This document shows, in pieces, positions 1 to 12,435 of a DNA stretch of 64,000 bases. Made by a program: the position numbers and the translations under genes. Numbering within the stretch: position 1 is the first letter of the stretch; each line of letters opens with the position of its first letter. The notes beneath the pieces were generated by a model. It had not been told where the DNA came from. It was given only the letters and a program-made list of their open reading frames with translations, and did not search any database. Source of the stretch: Utricularia gibba (lineage: Eukaryota; Streptophyta; Magnoliopsida; Lamiales; Lentibulariaceae); assembly GCA_002189035.1 (NCBI GenBank), contig NEEC01000025.1:558001-622000 (forward strand), read 5' to 3'.

Positions 1-440
1 TTAAATAAATAAACTGCATCATTTAACGTGGAGTGATCAGAAAAAAAACAAGAAGAAAGAAAGGATGTATTGTCCATGTGGGGCCCCTGTAAGTATTTTC
101 TCGATTTTCAATAAAAGGCTAGATTGAGTGTTCCGAAAGTGCAGGAGAAAGTGTAGAGCACAGAGCCGTAGAGCCCTCTTTTTTCAACCTGAGAATCAAA
201 TGGATGTGGAAGTCCAATGGGTATTGGAGAAGATTCGTTGCTCGATTCCTGGTGGTTATGCTGATTCGTCTGTAGAGCCCGGTTATTTTAGTCTGTTTTT
301 TTCTCCTGTGCTTGGCCGGTGGAATGAATCGAGTTCCATAAAAAAGATTTACGGTTTTTTTTGGTTGTTGATTGTGGGAAAAGATTCACTTCTAACTTCG
401 CCGGCGGCGGCGGAGGAGTTCGAGAATCGACTGTGTCAGA
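1..440. other. 5' edge and MYB leader
   Basis: No gene is recognised here. The stretch from about 120 to 440 is the likely promoter and 5' leader of the MYB gene that starts at 441. The longer reading frames in it are not homologous to anything I recognise and overlap each other on both strands. Confidence 0.4.
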
Positions 441-1030
441 ATGGAACCGGAAGAGTCGAATTGGACTTGGATTGAGGACAAGGTGTTTGAAAATAGTTTG
501 TTGGAATTTCCCGAGGGTTTTCCCAATCGATGGGAGATAATCGCGGCGATGCTTCCGGAGAAATCGCCGGCGGATATTGAGCGGCACTATATCGCATTGT
601 TGATCGACGTGACGGCGATTGATGCGGGGATGATTGATCTGCCGGAGTATGAGGAAATGGAAGTCCCTTTGCGGCAGGTATGCCAGAAGAACCCCAAGTC
701 TGGTGTACAGAGAAAAGGCGGGAAACCTTGGACTGTAGAGGAGCACCGGTAACCAATTTTCCCTTTGGCTTCTCCCCATAAAGTTTCTATACCGATCTTC
801 AACAAAGGAAAGAATCAAACTGTGTTCATTTTGTTTTATGATGCAGAAGGTTCCTTCAAGGTCTGGAAAAATACGGCAAAGGAGACTGGAAGAGCATATC
901 AAGGTACGCGCTTAAGACAAGAAACCCGACCCAAGTGGCGAGCCATGCTCAAAAGTATTTCGAACATCAACAAAAGGAGGAGGCCAACAAGAAAAGAAGA
1001 AGCATTTTTTATTCCTCGATTCCTGAATGA
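441..1030 (+). CDS. DIVARICATA-type MYB transcription factor (two MYB/SANT repeats, short C-terminus)
   Basis: This is a nuclear DNA-binding protein of the plant DIVARICATA/I-box MYB family. Two exons, 441–748 and 847–1030, join in frame to give 163 residues. The first SANT-like repeat (about residues 6–55) has the family's spaced Trp residues and a PNRW motif. The second (about 97–141) starts at KPW and ends in the diagnostic SHAQKYF at 135–141, just before a basic KKRRS stretch. The 98-bp intron has clean GT and AG ends. Family members usually run on for about 100 more residues with an SIHDIT-like segment; here the frame stops 12 residues after KKRRS. That may be a natural short form or another small indel like those seen elsewhere in the window. 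The start is the first ATG ahead of repeat 1. Confidence 0.85.
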
Positions 1031-2390
1031 CACTCCACGGTTGCTAAGCTTTCTAACTAATTTGATTCTTTTGGAATTCCAGTTAGTTCTCCTTCTGATG
1101 TAGATATGGATGTTGATGATTCGTTGGCTAGTTCGTTGATAATGGTATTTCTCTACCTTCTTCAACCTGATATTATTGAAATAGAAACTTCCCCTCACAT
1201 CATGAGCCTGAGTAATGGATCTTGTTTTATGGGTTGAATGATTTGGCAACAAGAGCAGTATCATCCTAAGGGCGTAAAGCTATTGTGATGAATCTGCAAA
1301 ATCTGATAATATATTATCAGATTTGTGTGTGTGTGTGTTTGTGTGTTTTTTTTTTTTTTTGTTGTACAATATAAGAATCTGTATGAAGGTCTACGAGAAG
1401 TAGGTCGCCATTAGAAGACAACATGATGCAAAAGTTGGGTGGCAACTACAAAGCACTTGATCCCACCCTGTTATGCTGCGCACATAACCCTTGTTCCCCA
1501 GCAGCCCCTTGCTTTACCGAGAAAAAGGCAAGTCCTTTGGTCTGTCTTTGAATGAGGCGCTATATAACATACAGTTGCTCTCCTCTAGCAGGTTCTTGGA
1601 AATGTTCATTAGACAGTGTTTTGCAGCAGTCTGTCTACCCTAGTCATTAGCTCAAATCCGCTGCGCATGCCTTTTGCCATGTCATAGAATTGGCTTCCTG
1701 AGCTGACCAGAGACATAAGGTCATCTTCTCAGGGGTAGCTTCGCGTTTGAGAACTGAGCAAGCCAATTTTGAAACAGATCCTAGCCCGCCCTAGTGGGGC
1801 CTTCGGGCAGTTGGCGGTAGGCTGCAGGAAAAATGTTAGTGAACTGCTACTACATTGGTCATTGGTGTCACAAACTTGATTTTCATGTATCATGTTAAAA
1901 CTACTCTTTATCCTCATCATAAATTTTTTTTTATATATTGATATAAAACTCGAAAACGGTTTTTTGGTTTTTTTTTTGGCTTCATACTTGATGCATTTGT
2001 CGGAATAAAAATAAACTAGTATGTTCGTTATGCCAACCGTTGGATGGTTGAGTTCAGCCGACGCCGGAATGGATAGTGGAGTGGTGGGGTCCGGCAGTTC
2101 ACGATGGGATGGTGACTCAGGCGGGGGCGGACCCCAAAATCATGTTGTCCGGAACTGCAGATATGGTTCATTGAAGTGTGTGTAGTGTAGCTAGGCGCTT
2201 GCACAGTTAGCCCATTACTGCATTGCAGGGTCATTCTGTTCATTCGCCCCATCTTCCTTTCATATTCATTAGCCAGTGCTATTCAATTATTTGGCTTTGA
2301 TGGCTAACCCGTGGGGTGACGAAAGCGAAAGATGTGGCTTGAAAGGACCCGTGATTGGTGGGAGGCGCTGAAATCTAAGGCTGTGCGGAT
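1031..2390. other. Intergenic region with GT microsatellite and T-run
   Basis: No coding sequence is recognised. A (GT)n tract followed by a T-run lies at about 1324–1360. The last 100–200 bp are probably the promoter and leader of the TMEM245-like gene. Confidence 0.4.
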
Positions 2391-4388
2391 ATGGAAGTGG
2401 TGCCGAATGACTCCGACTCGGCAGCCGTCTTTCCGCCGTGGCAGGAGATGTTCCGATCTGCGTCCACGAGAAAGCCGGAGGGCGATCCTGCGACGTCGCA
2501 ATCGCAGGAGAATTGCGATGACAAACAAAGCTCTTTCTCCAGTGATCCTCAGGTACGCCTCGCTCTTTACATAGCTATGGCGCACGCTGGTTTGGCTTTC
2601 GCGATATTTGTTCTCTATGGAGTTTGTAAGATTCTGGAGAACTTTATGCGACCCATTTTGTGGGCTGTGCTCTGTTCAATCCCATTGAGAGGGATTCAAG
2701 AGACCCTTGTGGAGTTCTGGTCTGAGCCCTTGAATCTAGGGCTCACTGAAACCATTCTGGCTGTCCCTGTGGCCATTTTCCGGGTTTTCATTGGAACTCT
2801 TGTGGAAATCAAAGAAGCCATACTCAGATTTGTTCTTAGGAAGAAGAAGGCTACTCTTCAGAGGAAGAAAAAGAGTGGATTCCACAAATTGCTGAGATGG
2901 TTAGTCTCTTTTTCTTTGTTTGTCTTTGCTTATGAGCATATCGGTACGATTGGGTCCATTTCACTTCTACTCTTGGGGTTCATGTTCACCGCTACGGGCG
3001 TAGAATCCACCATGAGTAAGGTTTCTTCATTGAGGAGCAACAGTTTCCGCAGGGTTCCATGGAGCTCCTTCTTCACAAGGGGTATACTGAAAAGATTGAA
3101 AACTTTTGTAGCTACTGGATTGATTGTTGTGATGATCATCGGATCACTGGTTGGCATGATCTTCTTTTCTTATAAGATCGGTATGGAGGGGAAAAACACT
3201 GTCATTGCACTGAAATCCCATTTAGAAGAAAGCAACTATCATGAGATGATAGGGGTTAAGCAATGGATAGAAGAAAATGATGTCCCTTCAATGGTAGATA
3301 CCTACTCTAGCAAGCTTTATGAAACAATTGCTGAGCAGATTGATACCTTGGCTTTGCAATACAATTTGACAGAATTTGTTACCGGGATCAAACAGTTTGT
3401 TGTAACTCCTTCAGGGGACTCCAGCTCCAGGTCTACTACGGTGGTGAACCCTTCTTCCCCTTTCGCTGAAAAGATGTTGCGCCTCAAGGATCGAGTCAAG
3501 GAGCGTGAATGGGGGCAGATATATGCAGAAATTGATGCTATTTTTCGTGAGGTGGTGATCAGTAGAGAGGATTTGGTTGAGAAGGCAAAAGGGTTTGCTT
3601 CTCAAGGCGTTAATGTATTACAAAGTATATTAGTGAGTGGTACATCGATTCTAGGAGGCAGCGCTAGGCTCACATTCGTCATCGGAAAGTCGATTCTCTC
3701 TGGTGCTGCGGAAATATTCAACTTCCTTTCACAATCGATGGTGTTCTTTTGGGTTCTATACTATCTGATCACCTCTGAATCAGGAGGGGTCACAGAACAA
3801 GTAATGTGTATGCTTCCCATCTCCGAATCATCTCGAACACGATGCGTACAAGTCCTCGACAATGCTATCTCTGGCGTCCTTCTGGCTACAGCTGAGATCG
3901 CTTTGTTCCAGGGATGCATCACTTTGCTTTTATTCAGACTCTTTTCCATACACTTCCTCTACATGTCTACTGTGCTAGCATTCCTTAGACCTCTGCTTCC
4001 TCTGTTCCCACCATTGGTTTCAACAATTCCAGCAGCTGTTCAACTGCTGCTTGAGGGCAGGTACTTGGTCGCAATTGGGCTGTCTATCATTCATCTTGGC
4101 TTGATGGACTATGGAGCGTGGGAAATACAAGAAGATATACCTGGTTACAGTGCTTACCTTACAGGCCTCAGCATCATAGGTGGAATGACTCTGTTCTCCT
4201 CTGCTTTCGAGGTTATCTCCTCTCCTCTTTCTTCCATGCTCACATCAAAGTCCATATTCTAGAAATTACAAGTATGGTGTTTTGCGCAGGGGGCAATCAT
4301 GGGGCCATTGATAACAACTGTGGTGATTGTTCTCAAGGACTTGTATGCGGAGTTCTTAATGAAAGTATCCAATGATGACAAACAGTGA
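2391..4388 (+). CDS. TMEM245-like (AI-2E transporter family) multipass membrane protein
   Basis: This is a membrane protein of the plant TMEM245/AI-2E-transporter-like family (Arabidopsis At5g55960 type); its substrate is unknown. Exon 1 is 2391–4211 and exon 2 is 4290–4388, joined in phase at Glu–Gly, giving 639 residues. Without splicing, exon 1 would run to a stop at 4262 and lose the conserved terminus. The exon 2 peptide [20 protein letters not shown] matches the conserved end of the family and shows the splice is needed. Residues 1–50 are a soluble head that opens MEVVPND, as in the family. Hydrophobic segments follow at about 58–80, 175–200 and 238–262. After a long soluble middle part there is a cluster of membrane segments from about residue 420 to the end. 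Confidence 0.85.
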
Positions 4389-5370
4389 ATGGTAGTGCTT
4401 CATGTAATTACTATGTGACTGTAGACATCACAACGCTCATTTGTAAGTGCATCCACCATACCATTCTTTAGCATGATCTCAAGCCTTCACATACAACACC
4501 AGCAGCACCGGAGTGCTTTCGGTGCAACGGCGCCGGAGGGATTCCACATGGTTCGCTCAATTGGCTCATCACCAATAAGATAGCCGAGGGGCAGAGCTGA
4601 TCCTCAAATTCATGAAATGCCACAGACATTTGCTGCGGGATTTCTATGCCTATTCACAGGGGCAACGATCACCCCACAACGAAAGATGTTGCCCCTATGC
4701 TGAAACCAGTTTAACGCATTGATCCAGAAAGAACAGACCCCAAGTTCATGAAGAAGGGGGGCTCACCGAAGCATAAACCACTGACTTCTCAACATAAAGT
4801 AGCCTCCTCGCAATGCTCCCTCCAAAACCTGCAGCTTTGCGTTTTCAGATGAATCTGGTGGGAATCAAGTCTTCCCGAAACATGATCAAGATAAACTGTG
4901 CAGCAGGAGTGCAGTTAGGAGGCAACCAGGCGCTCAACATCCTCACTATTCTGAGATTAGGTTTCAGCAGATCAATATCACCATAGACGAGACGAAAAGA
5001 AGCAAACCACAACGTTGTATGAAAAGTTTAAGAATCCCCATCGGAGAACAGATGCTTCCGATGTAAAACATTCCAGTCGGCAAGTAGAACGATCAAAACA
5101 CTGCGCTGCAATTGCACCTTGAATTTGCAGTTCCCGGTCATAATTCAAAGCTTTCTGTGTTTTCGCAAGAGGTTTGCAATTTGCGCGCGGAGGATAATTT
5201 GACCAAGAGGCAAGATCCGAGTTGGTGCATTCGCTCTACCTGCTACCGTCGATTGTTCGCTTATCAGCGGTCTCGATTAAATCTGATCACTTCGATAGAT
5301 AATGAATCTTGGCCGTGGATTGTCAATCAAATCCAACGGCCCAACGATCTTCACACTCCTAGATTGACGC
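4389..5370. other. Intergenic region upstream of histone H4
   Basis: I see no gene. This holds the 3' flank of the TMEM245-like gene and the distal H4 promoter. Small reading frames such as 5112–5396 show no family features. Confidence 0.4.
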
Positions 5371-5378
5371 TATATAAA
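5371..5378 (+). promoter_or_regulatory. TATA box of histone H4
   Basis: TATATAAA lies 86–93 bases before the H4 start codon. That is the usual place for the TATA box of a replication-type histone gene with a short leader. Confidence 0.7.
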
Positions 5379-5406
5379 GCTGAGGCGCATCGGTAGGAAG
5401 ACGTAA

Positions 5407-5775
<369 letters not shown>

Positions 5776-7270
5776 TTTAATTAGGGTTCCGAGATGTTGC
5801 TCGTTGTGAAGTTTGACTAAGCGCACTCTTGTTTTTTTTCTGTTTTATCCTATCTTGATCTTTCTATTGATTTCACTTCTTTAGGGTTGTAATGTTCTGT
5901 GATGAAATACGTCGTTGCCGCTCTAGATCTTGTAACCGGAATCGATTTCGTGCTCCTCTTTCACTGTAATCCATGAATTTGCAGAAGCGTTTCCTGTAAC
6001 CTTCTCGTCGTGATCTTCATTGATCAATTCCTCAACTATTCTTCTTTAGAGTGTCGGGCCGACAGTGAAGAATTTTTCCAGCCCAATTAAAAATCAACTG
6101 GCCCTTTCTGTTGTTGAGTGAATGCGGCCACGATGGTCTTCTTGCATCCAGCCATGAGCGTGCAGGTAACCACCGTCCTTGGTAATCTGTAGATGCCGGA
6201 GGCCTTGTTTATTCGCTCGCCGTCGAAAAATTCCCGGTGTGGCCATCTGTAGATACGCGCATCTTCATTTATATCGATAATGACACCTATGGAGGCGCAC
6301 TGAGATCGGATTCCGAGACCGCTGAAGGGGTGACGCGAGCCGTCAATCATTTTTTTTCCCTCTTAATGAATCCGAACACGGAAGAACTGTAATGCTAAGT
6401 TGAATTGGACTTATCGAAAGGTGAGTACGCCTTCGTGCGAATTTCTTCGTGATGTGTGCATTTTGATGATCGGAGCTGCTCTGGGAGCAAGTCACCATTT
6501 TCCTCCCATTAAATCAAGCGTTTCTCCTTCTCGATCAGACCGGTGGTCACTAGAGAATTGCTTTTGCTTTCTTATTTTTAGCGTTAATGTAATGATAGAT
6601 TTTTTGTCCTATTTATTGGTGGTGGCTTGATTGATTTGTCTTCCAGAAACAGCTCTGATAAAAACGATTAACTTCTTCACCTGGTCGTTATGATTCATTG
6701 TTTGCGGCTAAAATGACCAGACTGCTTTTGTTTCACTGGAATTGATGTCAAATCTTTGTTCTCCAAGGGATCTCTATCCGATGTTATGAATGTTCAAATT
6801 GGAGACATGAGGTTATAAATGTACATTTATTTCTCCTGTGCATCGCTGTTTCGTTCAATTATCATTGTACTATGATTGAGCATCGTCCAAAGGTTGGTTA
6901 CAGTTACCTCACTTTGTAATTGTTATAGTTTCCATGTGTCATGTTTGCCTAGAGCCTGAAAGTGGGCCTGGCAGCAGTGGAAGAATTTATTGATGCTTAA
7001 TCTGGGACTCAATTTTCTGAATCTCTCATAGAAAATAAAGATGCAATCACGGATCCAGATGTCTGTAAGGCTGCGGATATCAAGCAACCCTTTATCATAG
7101 ATAATGGATATTTCTGTCCAGCTCCGAGAGGGATCCTGCCTGAATGCTATAATGACTATTGTAGAATCCAGTTGTATTCATATCTGGGACTTAGGAAAAG
7201 CAGTACTGGACTTTCAAAAAATGTGTTTTATTTTGTATTAACTTTTCATGGGACTTGATTCACTTTGGAA
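5776..7270. other. H4 3' flank and unassigned DNA
   Basis: No intact gene. It contains the H4 3' UTR, then unassigned sequence. Weak similarity to the downstream uridine-kinase relic may begin around 6950, but I could not align it with confidence. Confidence 0.35.
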
Positions 7271-8273
7271 TGTAGTTCAGGGGTTGACGGAGGTGCTGCA
7301 TCCGGAAAAACTGCTGTTTGTGGCATGATTATTGAACAGTTCCGTGATCAGCGTGTTGTAGTATTTGGTAACACCTTTCCAATGCTTTATCACGCTCTAG
7401 AGCATACTCTTTTTAGGTAACCACACGATTCCATTTGTTTCATGCAGAATCTGTGTACGCTGGTGTTGATTTCTTCAAGAGACTATGCGGTGTTTCTGTC
7501 ATTCGAAGGTGTGCAAGCCAAAGTTATTGGCTGACTTTTGGTGTAGCTCCTGTGCAGAGAGCCTTGATTTTCTTAGCTTTTCCTGCGATATGAAATGCAG
7601 TGGTGAGAGCATGGAGAATGCTCTGCGAGTCTGCTGCAACAACATTGGGAAAATCCTCATTCACCGTGAAGGCGATAATGGCCAACATGTATGACTTCTC
7701 CTAGAGCCAGCATTTTTCTCCTCATCCTTTCATTGCAGTACCCCCTTTCTTTTTGATGTTGTATTCAAAGCGTGGAGCTAACATATGAAAAACTTTCAAA
7801 CGACATTGCTGACAGGCATGTCTTGTCGCTGGATCCTATACTTGGCACTGGTCGGCTCTTCGGCAGTTCAGGTAGTGATTTCCTCTTGTATTTAAATTCT
7901 CATCAAGCATTTCGTTCAACGTGCAGGAAATTCAGTTGTTCATGCCATTTCTTTACTCATCAAGAAAGGTGTACCGGGCTCAAATATTATATTCCCCATC
8001 TAGTTTCCTGAAGATCGTAACCTCTATGCATCAATGGTATTAGCCAGATTCAGTCTCCCATTGTTGAATAGTAACACCTGCCTGAAAACAACATGAAGGG
8101 TGCATCTCATTCACTCTGGTTCCTCCAGGCACCTCAATGAGTACATGTGTGCAAGCGTTTTCCCAGCCTGAAGATCGTTACCTGAAATCGAAAGCGCTCT
8201 GGATGATGATTTCCGTGTGATACCCGGCATGGGCGAGTTTGGAAACCGATACTTTGGAACAGATGATGGCTGA
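7271..8273 (+). pseudogene. Relic of uridine kinase / uracil phosphoribosyltransferase (UKL type)
   Basis: This is a decayed copy of the plant bifunctional uridine kinase–UPRT gene. Recognisable pieces in order are: the kinase P-loop GGAASGKTAVCGMIIEQ (about 7280–7345); VYAGVDFFKRLCGVSVIR of the UPRT part (about 7452–7508); GESMENAL and GKILIHREGDNG (about 7603–7685) after what looks like a retained intron; YEKLSNDIADRHVL and DPILGTG (about 7784–7850); LLIKKGVP (about 7950–7975); and the terminal FRVIPGMGEFGNRYFGTD (about 8208–8270). The central kinase region between P-loop and UPRT is missing. In-frame stops and frame changes break the rest, for example TAG after the IIFP segment. It cannot encode either enzyme as it stands. 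Confidence 0.8.
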
Positions 8274-8748
8274 TCTCCACTACCCTGCTCGCTGCCAGAA
8301 GGTTGTGAATTTCACAGCGGTTTTGATACCGGAACTTTCAAAAAAAGCACTTGAGCCCAAGAACTGATCCAGGTGGCTCTCCTTTCCACCACTGTCGCAT
8401 AATGTTTGCACTCATCAGGAAATATCCCCGATTCATGTCCGACGTAGATTTTTGGAATATCCTGAGGTGATGCCGGATATAAGAGCCCTTTGGGGTTACA
8501 TTTTTGGAAAAAGAAAAAGTATGGTGCTCATTAAGCTGAGCCTTGGTTCACAGGATCATGATAATCAGGGCGTTGTGGCCCGATCACTCGTTGCCTATCT
8601 GAGAATGATAAAGCTCGTGTGGTCGGTGCCCTGTGCGACACATGTTGGCTACTCATTGGCGGGTCTTGTCCGAATATGCCATGTAAGCTGCGGCTATATA
8701 GCAGTCACCCGCGCTTTGTAAGCCTCATCGGAGCAGCAAGACTCAGCC
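8274..8748. other. Aldolase promoter region
   Basis: There is no recognisable gene between the pseudogene end and the aldolase start. A GC-rich stretch near 8540–8720 has open frames on + but no family match. It is probably promoter and leader of the aldolase gene. Confidence 0.4.
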
Positions 8749-10028
8749 ATGTCGGCCTTCATCGGAAAATACGCTGGTGCGTTGTGGGTTCCTTGCTCTG
8801 TTTTGTATCCCTTGTGATGTTGGTTTTTAGAAGGGAAGTGATTTTGTAGCGTGCCGTTTCTTTGTTTGCATGTATGTAACCAAAATAAGCTTTTTTTTGT
8901 GTGGTTGATTCAGATGAGCTCATCAAGACGGCGAAGTACATCGCCACTCCCGGCAAGGGGATACTCGCCGCCGATGAGAGCACAGGAACCATCGGAAAGC
9001 GGCTGGCAAGCATCAACGTTGAGAACGTGGAAACCAACCGCCGCGCCCTGCGCCAGCTCCTGTTCACCTCGCCATCGGCGCACAACTATCTGTCCGGTGT
9101 CATCCTGTTCGAGGAAACGCTGTACCAATCAACGGCCGACGGCAAGCCCTTCGTCGAGATCCTCCAGGAAAACGGCGTCGTTCCAGGCATCAAGGTTGAC
9201 AAGGGAACGATCGAGCTCGCCGGCACAAACGCCGAGACCACCACCCAAGGCTTTGATTCTCTAGGCGCGCGTTGCGCGCAGTACTACAAGGCCGGCGCCC
9301 GATTCGCCAAGTGGCGGGCTGTCTTGAAAATCGGGGCCAGCGAGCCGTCGGAGCTTGCGATACAGCAGAATGCTCAGGGGCTGGCGCGCTATGCCATCAT
9401 CTGTCAGGAGAACGGCCTCGTTCCCATCGTGGAGCCCGAGATTCTAACCGACGGTGGGCACGATATCAAGAAATGCGCCGCCGTGACGGAGACTGTGCTG
9501 GCGGCGGTCTACAAGGCGCTGAATGATCACAAGGTGCTTCTTGAAGGAACCCTTTTGAAGCCCAACATGGTTACCCCTGGCTCCGACAGCCCGAAGGTAA
9601 TAACAACGTAATCTTTAAGTCCAATTTCCCCGTCCTTCTGTCCTAATATAACACCCAAACAGGTTGCCCCGGAAGTGATTGCGGAGTACACAGTGGCGGC
9701 GCTGCGGCGCACCGTGCCACCAGCCGTGCCGGGAATAGTGTTTCTGTCAGGTGGGCAGAGCGAGGAAGAGGCGACGGTGAATCTCAACGCCATGAACAAG
9801 CTGGAGGTGCTGAAGCCATGGACCCTGACTTTCTCCTTCGGCCGCGCTCTGCAGCAGAGTACTCTGAAAACATGGGGTGGGAAGCCTGAAAATGTGGACA
9901 AGGCGCAAGCGGCGTTCTTGGTCAGGTGCAAGGCCAATTCAGAGGCCACCCTTGGAAAGTACGGCGGCGCTGGCTCCGGCAACGATTTGGCTTCTGAGAG
10001 TCTGTATGAGAAGGGGTACAAGTATTGA
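8749..10028 (+). CDS. FBA: Fructose-bisphosphate aldolase, class I, cytosolic
   Basis: Class I aldolase splits fructose 1,6-bisphosphate into dihydroxyacetone phosphate and glyceraldehyde 3-phosphate in cytosolic glycolysis and gluconeogenesis. Three exons (8749–8776, 8914–9596, 9663–10028) join in phase to 358 residues, the exact length of plant cytosolic forms. The 28-nt first exon encodes MSAFIGKYA, the start expected for the family. Without it, only a false GTG-initiated frame at 8901 would be called. [11 protein letters not shown] lies near residue 25, the Schiff-base Lys sits in [15 protein letters not shown] (about residues 222–236), and the catalytic C-terminal Tyr ends the protein (SLYEKGYKY). 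No transit peptide is present. Coding GC is higher than in the flanks. Confidence 0.97.
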
Positions 10029-10371
10029 TCGATCCCCACCTTGCCGTGGGACATGGTGGCCTCTTCTACTACATTGTATTATACTTTCAGCTTTCTGAAG
10101 CATCCATCTCCATTCCTCCTTACAAACCAAAAAGATGTTCCGACAGTTTTACTAATCTTCTACCCTGTAAAAAGGTCGTCATAATTTTTCATGTACAAGA
10201 CTATGGTTCGTAATTGTTCAGTCACCTTTGTCAGAATTGGAAACACACAGATGAAAAACAGTATCAGAAAGAGGCTGGGGGGGCAGGAAAACCTTATTCC
10301 CACTCATCAGCTCACATGGGGCAGAGCATTTTCAAGTGAAAAGCGTCATCCTCATAAGAATCACCAATCAA

Positions 10372-10596
10372 TCAGCTGTTGCTTCGAGCGCAGTACGTGA
10401 TCTTGATATATCCCCAGCTGTAAGGATTGGGGTTGATGGGAGTCGCCGTTGTAATAAGATCTTCCTGTACGGCTGCAAGGAACACTGTCTCTGCCCAGTG
10501 CACCGTATCCGATGTAATCCCCCGATTGTGCGAGCATCCGGTGGCTTACATCCGTCGGCATGATCGCGTCGGAGTCGTCACCGATGAGACACCATG
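10372..10596 (-). pseudogene. Relic of a RALF signalling-peptide gene
   Basis: On the minus strand the sequence encodes SHRMLAQSGDYIGYGALGRD followed by SVPCSRTGRSYYN. This matches the mature RALF peptide core, including the YISY-like motif and first Cys. After YYN the frame slips by two bases. In the shifted frame the conserved tail continues as NPNPYSWGYIKITYC and reaches a stop at 10372–10374. The second Cys is lost at the slip, and the third is replaced by Tyr (GYIKIT for GCSxIT), so neither disulfide could form. No clear ATG with a signal peptide is seen upstream. I call it a pseudogene of an apoplastic, FERONIA-type ligand gene. Confidence 0.7.
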
Positions 10597-11910
10597 GAAA
10601 AGGGCGGCTACATGGTGATCCAACGGTGAAGACGATGCAGCATTGGATAAAAGGCACACAGTTGGGAAGGATATAGCGATCAGAACAAGATTCATGCTGC
10701 GAAATGGAGAACGGATGAACGCCCAAGGAACAGGAGGAGAAACTTAAAAGGGTGTTGGCGCAGTGAATGGAGGAAGAGCGCAAGGTGGGTAACAGAAGAG
10801 CGGTAGAAACTCCATGATTTCTCCAAATTGGTTCTATTTCTCATTTTTCATCAAGTACCAAGCACACTGCTTTCCAATAGTTTGTGTTGGGAAAGACTTG
10901 AACCAATTTCAAGCCTAATTTTTAAACTTATGACTGATACCTCCCAACAAAGCAAGTTATTTGACAGACTACGGAGGAGCAACTGAAACGATTGACTAGT
11001 AACCATCATCAGCCAGCTTTGCATCACATTACTTCTTGCTCCTCTGCAGTTGCTTGAATATGCTCGCGGCGCCGCAGAACAAGTTACCAGAGATGGTGAA
11101 ATTTTTGAAATTGGGCAAGGTACTATCCCACCAATCGTGTCTCGAGCTAACAATCCCCAGGTTGGGGCATCGGTCCTGGAGAAGGAAGCAGGAGACACAG
11201 CAGGGTGTAAAGGCAGTACAAATCTGTTGTTGCTGAGATGAAGCACATAGAGGAGAGGAAGGATTTATGAAGTCTGCGCGAGAATTCCACACAAACGGTT
11301 GCTATTGAAATGAGGCAATACAACGCCAGAAGACCTGATTCATCCATCAGGAAAAAACTTTGCCTGCTATTTCATCATCAACAGAAACGACTTCATCCCC
11401 TGTTTCATTCAGAAGTGGAATGCAAGAGATTCCGTTGTATTCATAAACACTTGGGCCGTTCCAGTTGGAAGTGAAGTTGCTTGGATCAGATTATGTCACT
11501 CTTTTCCAAGCTTGAAGAGCTGCACAGGGTTGCTTCAGGATAGAATCTGTCACATTCTTGGAAAACAGTGTGATGGTGGTGCTTCCCTGCAACTTTGAGA
11601 GGCAAAAGAATATGTTGCTGTAGCAACCACCATTCACAATGATCTCCCCCACTGTTAACCCTTAAAGTCTGCATTACGCCTCACTAAATCATTGATCCTT
11701 TTCAGCATGATGCGTCGAATATTAGAGAACAAGATGTTTACGTCTCATCTACCACACCATCAGACACGAGTTGAAGCTTAGAGCCTGTGATTCATCTAAT
11801 GGAACTTCATCAATTCGTAAAACTTTACAGCGAATTACACTGAAGTTTGCATCTTGATCTAATTATTGCATTCATCTATCACATCTTTTTTACGCTCGAG
11901 TCAAAGCAAA
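10597..11910. other. Unassigned intergenic DNA
   Basis: No gene is supported. Frames near 11030–11290 on both strands show no family features that I recognise. Confidence 0.35.
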
Positions 11911-12435
11911 CTACCTTTTTCTTTTCCCCACCAAGCCGTGGGTGGCCCCTGCGCCATGAACATGCTGAAGAACATCAGAAGCCCCTGGGACGCCATAAAT
12001 ATGTCCGGGTTCATGATAATCCATAACGTTACCACCATAAATACCTGCCCCAATGACGGCGGCTCCCCCCTCTTCACTACCGCCGGAAGAAATCTTCTCC
12101 CCCTCCATCTCCCTGTATTTCCCCAAGTAAACCTTCAAGGGCTCAACGTACTCATCAAAGCCAAGAGTCATCATAGCCCAGAGCAAATCATCGCCATTAA
12201 CAGTCTTCCGCTTCTCCCTCTGACACTTGTCGGAAGCTTCCCCAGTAACAAAACTGATAAACTCAGATACACACTCCTGCACCGTTTCCTTAGCGTCCTT
12301 GGAGATCTTCGCGTTCGCCGGGAGACCCTTCTTCATGATCCTGCCAACGTTGGCAATCGGCAAGAACCGATCTTGCTCTCTGTTTCCGGCGCTACTGTTG
12401 CCGTACCCTCCTGAATCGTTCTCCGAATCCACCAT
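11911..12435 (-). CDS. NF-YB: Nuclear factor Y subunit B (NF-YB)
   Basis: This is the histone-fold subunit of the CCAAT-binding NF-Y trimer. It dimerises with NF-YC, and NF-YA then joins. The single exon encodes 174 residues; I chose the ATG at 12435 ([10 protein letters not shown]), which precedes the conserved core. The core (about residues 20–112) starts [20 protein letters not shown] and includes [38 protein letters not shown] and [13 protein letters not shown]. The residue after ‘IS’ is Lys rather than the Asp typical of LEC1-type proteins, so this is a non-LEC1 (NF-YB1/8/10-like) member. The C-terminus is Gly- and His-rich and ends GKRKR. It lies 432 bp downstream of the ADP/ATP carrier, on the same strand. 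Confidence 0.95.
   Translation of the reverse strand: MVDSENDSGGYGNSSAGNREQDRFLPIANVGRIMKKGLPANAKISKDAKETVQECVSEFISFVTGEASDKCQREKRKTVNGDDLLWAMMTLGFDEYVEPLKVYLGKYREMEGEKISSGGSEEGGAAVIGAGIYGGNVMDYHEPGHIYGVPGASDVLQHVHGAGATHGLVGKRKR

Noticed and set aside
288-902. Minus-strand 204-codon open frame
   Set aside because: It lies antisense to the MYB gene, crosses its intron and has no family features.
8901-9611. Aldolase as a single-exon protein starting at a GTG
   Set aside because: Plants do not normally start there. The upstream exon MSAFIGKYA at 8749 joins in phase and gives the exact family length.
11036-11292. Overlapping open frames on both strands near 11.1 kb
   Set aside because: No start context, homology or splice model could be supported.
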